Source: Salegentibacter maritimus
GTDB lineage: Bacteria > Bacteroidota > Bacteroidia > Flavobacteriales > Flavobacteriaceae
Assembly (NCBI RefSeq): GCF_016236915.1
Contig: NZ_JAEHOK010000018.1
Span: 1-64,000, forward strand
Length of the DNA stretch: 64,000 nt
Reading direction: 5' to 3'
Below, piece by piece: positions 63,183-64,000 of this stretch; position 1 is the stretch's first letter, and every line of letters begins with the position of its first letter. A model generated the notes under the pieces. It saw only the letters and a program-made list of their open reading frames with translations. It did not search any database and was not told the DNA's origin. A program made the translations under genes and the position numbers.

Positions 63183-64000
63183 CTAGAAAGGCAACTCATC
63201 ATCATTTAAAATCGTGTGATTTACCTGGTCATCTTTAGCTTCTTTTTCCAAATTTTCTTCAATGGATTCTATAAATTTAATTGTGTTTGTCACATTATTA
63301 AAGATTAATAAGCTTTCTCCATAGTTTAAAACAGGATTATCATGAGCAAAACTTCTATTATTCCGAATATCGTTAAAGGCCTCTATTACATTAATAGAAA
63401 ACTTTAAAATCTTTTCAGCCATTTTGGACTCAACATAATCTTCTTGAACAATAAATTTTACGTATTTGCCAAATACAGCATTTAGGGATTCTTCTTTTTT
63501 ATATTCTACTTTGTGCTTATCACACAATCTTCTTATCCACTTTACTAAATATGTATGTAATCTATCCAAACCTGTTTCAGGTTCATGTTTCTCTATACTC
63601 TCCTTGATAGATTTTGCCAATAAATGAAAATCTCTATCTTCTTCACTTTCCTTTATTACATCAATTTCTTCTACTAAAATATCTTTCTTTAACCTTTCAG
63701 CTATCTTAGAACATTCTTGATGGAGGTCTTGATCTCTATAGTCAAATCCTTCTGCACCGATTTGATATTGAGCTACCCAATAATCAAGAAGATTTTCTAA
63801 AAGTAATCCCACTTTATAATTAGGTTCATTTTGAATAAAGGCTCTTAATCTATTTGCTTTTGAACCACTATTAAAGTCATATTTTTCATCATAAATATCA
63901 ATCTTTAAAGTATCGAAAATGAATTCTTGAAAGGTTCTATTTGAAAAATCCATTACATATCCAGACGCCATTCCAAATAATTTTTCAATTATTAGCTTTT
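63183..64000 (-). CDS. Abortive infection family protein (Abi-C), start beyond window
   Basis: The frame is open from the right edge; the ATG at 63971 is preceded by in-frame KLIIEKLFG, which resembles the start of full-length family members, so the gene probably begins outside the window. Visible parts: GMASGYVMDFSNRTFQEFIFDTLKIDIYD at the N-terminus and the Abi-C domain (about 140-245; TGLDRLHTYLVKWIRRLCDKHKVEY, FNDIRNNRSFAHDN, FIESIEENLE). Members abort phage infection by an unproven mechanism. No toxin or antitoxin partner is seen in the window. Confidence 0.8.
   Translation of the reverse strand, partial: KLIIEKLFGMASGYVMDFSNRTFQEFIFDTLKIDIYDEKYDFNSGSKANRLRAFIQNEPNYKVGLLLENLLDYWVAQYQIGAEGFDYRDQDLHQECSKIAERLKKDILVEEIDVIKESEEDRDFHLLAKSIKESIEKHEPETGLDRLHTYLVKWIRRLCDKHKVEYKKEESLNAVFGKYVKFIVQEDYVESKMAEKILKFSINVIEAFNDIRNNRSFAHDNPVLNYGESLLIFNNVTNTIKFIESIEENLEKEAKDDQVNHTILNDDELPF

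Noticed and set aside
1-64000. CRISPR arrays, tRNA and rRNA genes
   Set aside because: No regularly spaced direct repeats and no cloverleaf or rRNA-like stretch was seen on either strand.

Overview
The window reads as a chromosome segment of an AT-rich Flavobacteriaceae bacterium (phylum Bacteroidota), probably a marine relative of Gramella, Salegentibacter or Zunongwangia. Grounds: type IX secretion/gliding-type proteins (PorP/SprF, type B C-terminal sorting domain), SusC/SusD with a FecI-FecR pair carrying an STN-type receptor, several families typical of the phylum (DUF3078, DUF4374, DUF4412), and promoters of the Bacteroidota form TTG-N18/19-TAnnTTTG. The genus is an inference; no rRNA or tRNA gene was seen.

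Layout. 1-8.5 kb: surface and type IX secretion block (a repeat-rich adhesin cut by the left edge, a lectin/DUF11 protein, a type B secretion substrate, PorP/SprF, and a TPR-PD40-OmpA protein). 8.6-9.5 kb: TPP riboswitch with a PnuC-type thiamine transporter. 9.5-30 kb: mostly housekeeping genes (acyl-CoA dehydrogenase-like protein, a BamA-type barrel fused to a degenerate phosphoesterase, tadA, dxs, dGTPase, MarC, S41 protease, dCMP deaminase, HupE). Within it, 21.5-22.5 kb encodes a very unusual ribonucleotide-reductase R2-like protein. 30-37 kb: a LOV-like PAS protein, a MORN/MACPF-like lipoprotein, a LytS/LytTR two-component pair, and a surface lipoprotein under a cobalamin riboswitch. 37.6-40.6 kb: a second, divergent cobalamin riboswitch with metE and a CWC protein. 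41-50.7 kb: FecI sigma factor, FecR, SusC, SusD and M16 peptidase. 51-58 kb: an iron/xenosiderophore locus of XusABC type with a divergent DUF4198 gene. 58-61 kb: response regulator and TPR histidine kinase. 61-64 kb: an accessory zone with a broken secreted-protein gene, an IS110 transposase remnant, a MORN lipoprotein, a long imperfect palindrome and an abortive-infection gene cut by the right edge.

The most striking item is the R2-like protein at 21533-22465. It aligns along its four-helix core with eukaryotic-type class I R2 proteins and keeps the radical tyrosine, but two iron-ligand glutamates are lysines, the first aspartate ligand is glutamate, and the usual R1-docking tail is absent. 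Its promoter region carries two GATAAT-N-ATT sites that resemble Fur boxes. An iron-independent R2-like protein switched on by iron limitation is a reasonable hypothesis, different from the known VPK and QSK class Ie proteins.

Two families of short dispersed intergenic repeats also run through the window. One has about four copies around a GGGTGT-aa-CACCC hairpin and GAGGTAGTT. The other has five copies of a CTCGAT-type palindrome flanked by TTTTA and ATTT, one of them inside the TPP riboswitch. Everything here was read by eye; no database search was run.
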